Shown piece after piece: positions 62,613 through 64,000 of a DNA stretch of 64,000 nt. The notes under the pieces are model-generated. The model was not told the origin of the DNA and searched no databases. It saw only the letters and a list, made by a program, of their open reading frames with translations. Location of the stretch: positions 577,658 to 641,657 of the forward strand of contig CANNAC010000002.1 of the NCBI GenBank assembly GCA_947502495.1, given 5' to 3'. Position numbers and translations under genes: made by a program. Positions within the stretch are counted from its first letter, which is position 1. Every line of letters begins with the position of its first letter. Source of the DNA: an uncultured Flavobacteriaceae bacterium. Its GTDB lineage: Bacteria; Bacteroidota; Bacteroidia; Flavobacteriales; Flavobacteriaceae.

Positions 62613-63311
62613 TTATAACTCTAGAGCGCTCCAAGTTCCGTTTGGTTCAGATGTATGCGTATATGTTCCTGAAATATGCATTCCATTAACAATTCCAGAA
62701 TAAACATAAGTAGAAATAGTAGGGTCCGATCCTTCCCAAATATAAGTTAGATTGTTACCGTCTAAAGACCAAGTTCCAAAAGTAATAAAGCAACCAGGAC
62801 ATTGATCTGGTTCATCCATTTCATCAAATTTAGTAGTATTATCATCTAAAAAATCTATTTTGGAATAAATTTCAAAATTATTCTGGTTTGGGTAAACGGT
62901 AGTGAACTTCCAAGAAGTATTATTTAAAGATAGCGTATTTACTATTTGCTGTTCACTATAAGAAGTGCCTTGTTCATTTGTAACGAAAGTTCTAAAATAA
63001 TAAGAGGTATTAACTAGTAAATCATTTACTATAATAGAAAAATCATCGTTAGTAGCATCCATTAAATTATCTTCAATAGTGGGGTTTTCGTTACTACTCC
63101 AACAAACACCGCGATTAATAATCGAACTTCTTCCATCAGAAGATACACTTCCATTAATTTTTACTGTAGTATAGGTTTTTTCTGCATTTTCATTTGTTGT
63201 TTCCATGGTTATAGATGCATTAGTCAACGTAGGATCATTATCCGTTTCACAACCGATAGAAGTTATTAGAAGACTAAATAATAACATCATTTTAATTGAA
63301 TTGGTTTTCAT
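62613..63311 (-). CDS. Lipoprotein with FN3-like and lipocalin-like parts
   Basis: 232 residues from the ATG at 63311; the longer frame (63341) adds 10 residues without a signal. The start MKTNSIKMMLLFSLLITSIGC carries a lipoprotein cysteine. Residues about 30-120 read as an FN3-type domain (TVKINGSVSSDGRSSIINRGVCW, broken here; TSYYFRTFVTNEQGTSY). From about 130, NTSWKFTTVYPNQNN and SLDGNNLTYIWEGSD resemble lipocalin-like 'glycoside' domains of Bacteroidota. No catalytic residues are seen. Confidence 0.7.
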   Translation of the reverse strand: MKTNSIKMMLLFSLLITSIGCETDNDPTLTNASITMETTNENAEKTYTTVKINGSVSSDGRSSIINRGVCWSSNENPTIEDNLMDATNDDFSIIVNDLLVNTSYYFRTFVTNEQGTSYSEQQIVNTLSLNNTSWKFTTVYPNQNNFEIYSKIDFLDDNTTKFDEMDEPDQCPGCFITFGTWSLDGNNLTYIWEGSDPTISTYVYSGIVNGMHISGTYTHTSEPNGTWSALEL

Positions 63312-63421
63312 GAGATTAGTAGTTTTATATGTTAGATGCATAAAGTGTGGAAAGGTTGCGTGAAAATTACTACTAACTAATACATACAGGTGTAAAAAAA
63401 GACTTACTAAACCAATAACGG

Positions 63422-63446
63422 TTTGAAACTACTGTATTAGTAACTT
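63422..63446. repeat. Decayed unit left of the tandem array
   Basis: GTTTGAAACTACTGTATTAG is a degenerate version of the array's TTCGAACCGCTGTATCATTA, 112 bases left of the first clear unit. Confidence 0.3.
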
Positions 63447-63533
63447 TTTTATTTTTTCTTAGAACTGAATTTAAATTTTGCAATCAAAAAGAACAACAAA
63501 AGATAAAACTTTCTTGAGATAGAAGTTCTTAGT

Positions 63534-64000
63534 TTCGAACCGCTGTATCATTATTACTATAAATTTTCCTAAAATTTAAAAGAAAAAAACCTCCAACTGA
63601 TGTTCAAGGTTTCTCGTGGTGTCGATCGGCTTCGAACCGCTGTATCATTATTACCATAAATTTTCCTAAAATTTAAAACAAAAAAAAACTCCAACTGATG
63701 TTGAAGGTTTTTCGAGGTGTCGATGGACTTCGAACCGCTGTATCATTATTACTATAAATTTTCCTAAAATTTAAAAGAAAAAAACCGACAACTGATGTTG
63801 AAGGTTTTTCGAGGTGTCGAGCGGATTCGAACCGCTGTATCATTATTACTATAAATTTTCCTAAAATTTAAAACAAAAAAAACCTCCAACTGATGTTGAA
63901 GGTTTCTCGTGGTGTCGATCGGCTTCGAACCGCTGTATCATTATTACTATAAATTTTCCTAAAATTTAAAACAAAAAAAACCTCCAACTGATGTTGAAGG
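63534..64000. repeat. 97-98 bp tandem repeat with T-arm-like and terminator-like blocks
   Basis: TTCGAACCGCTGTATCA starts at 63534, 63631, 63729, 63826 and 63924 (steps 97, 98, 97, 98), and the array runs off the window. Each unit has AATTTTCCTAAAATTTAAAA, then a hairpin with arms AACCTCCAAC / GTTGAAGGTT (for example 63881-63904) and TGTCGA. On the minus strand the fourth unit reads AGCGGTTCGAATCCGCT (63820-63836), a perfect tRNA T-arm with the B-box; the other units keep the loop but have weakened stems. The hairpin then gives a terminator with a T run. Confidence 0.8.

Noticed and set aside
63534..64000. Possible CRISPR array
   Set aside because: The whole 97-98 base unit is repeated; there are no unique spacers between short repeats, and no cas genes are in the window.

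Overview
The window is an AT-rich chromosomal segment from a member of the Flavobacteriaceae (Bacteroidota), probably marine. The taxonomic signs are four proteins with type IX secretion (T9SS) C-terminal sorting domains, many SPII lipoproteins, a SusC/TonB-like barrel without a plug partner, promoters of the Bacteroidota type (-7 box TAnnTTTG) and several intergenic repeats of the kind scattered through flavobacterial genomes. I saw no phage genes, transposase or CRISPR array.

Layout. 1-7.3 kb: end of mscL, asd, a di-haem lipoprotein with a secreted VCBS/ASPIC protein, and a lipoprotein prolyl oligopeptidase. 7.4-12.2 kb: a MITE-like element directly in front of a lone ABC ATPase, an unknown membrane protein, then a minus-strand Gre-factor / mtgA / FAD-oxidoreductase operon. 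12.4-16 kb: a secreted reprolysin-like protease and a lipoprotein. 16-22 kb: the lipid and cofactor block accC, accB, fabH, rpmF, yceD-like, pdxA, ribE, plus a small PID-type sorting-signal protein. 22-26.4 kb: tRNA with a CAT anticodon, mce, rbfA, a LolC/E-like permease and dusB, with paired palindromic repeats around a small gene.

26.4-29.7 kb is the most interesting gene cluster: a lipoprotein, an Lgt-like membrane enzyme that has lost several catalytic positions, a multi-cluster radical SAM enzyme resembling the MJ0619/tetraether-synthase (Tes) group, and two tiny membrane proteins, all close-packed on the plus strand. It may be a lipid-tail or lipoprotein-modifying system. 30-35 kb: M28 protease, TolB-like lipoprotein followed by three decaying copies of its own 3' tail, and a TonB-receptor-like barrel. 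35-42 kb: lepA, then a Na+/H+ antiporter divergent from a USP-SulP pair (ion or bicarbonate homeostasis). 42-50.5 kb: metallo-beta-lactamase-fold hydrolase, S8 and M1 lipoprotein peptidases, rnpA, DUF4349, S41 protease and a double-OmpA protein. 50.5-55 kb (minus): GNAT, CDF transporter, rpiB and two tandem LRR-like T9SS cargo genes.

55.0-55.9 kb is a 0.9 kb gene-free, very AT-rich stretch with a cluster of DnaA-box-like 9-mers, a candidate replication origin or complex control region, followed by rnr. 58-60 kb: YbjQ-type protein, DUF2807 protein and LysE-type exporter. 60-63.3 kb is accessory: five short minus-strand genes, mostly unknown, separated by related intergenic sequences reminiscent of a cassette array. 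The last 0.47 kb, continuing past the window, is a 97-98 bp tandem repeat whose unit, read on the minus strand, holds a tRNA T-arm and a terminator hairpin. All calls come from reading the sequence and its translations by eye; no database search was run.
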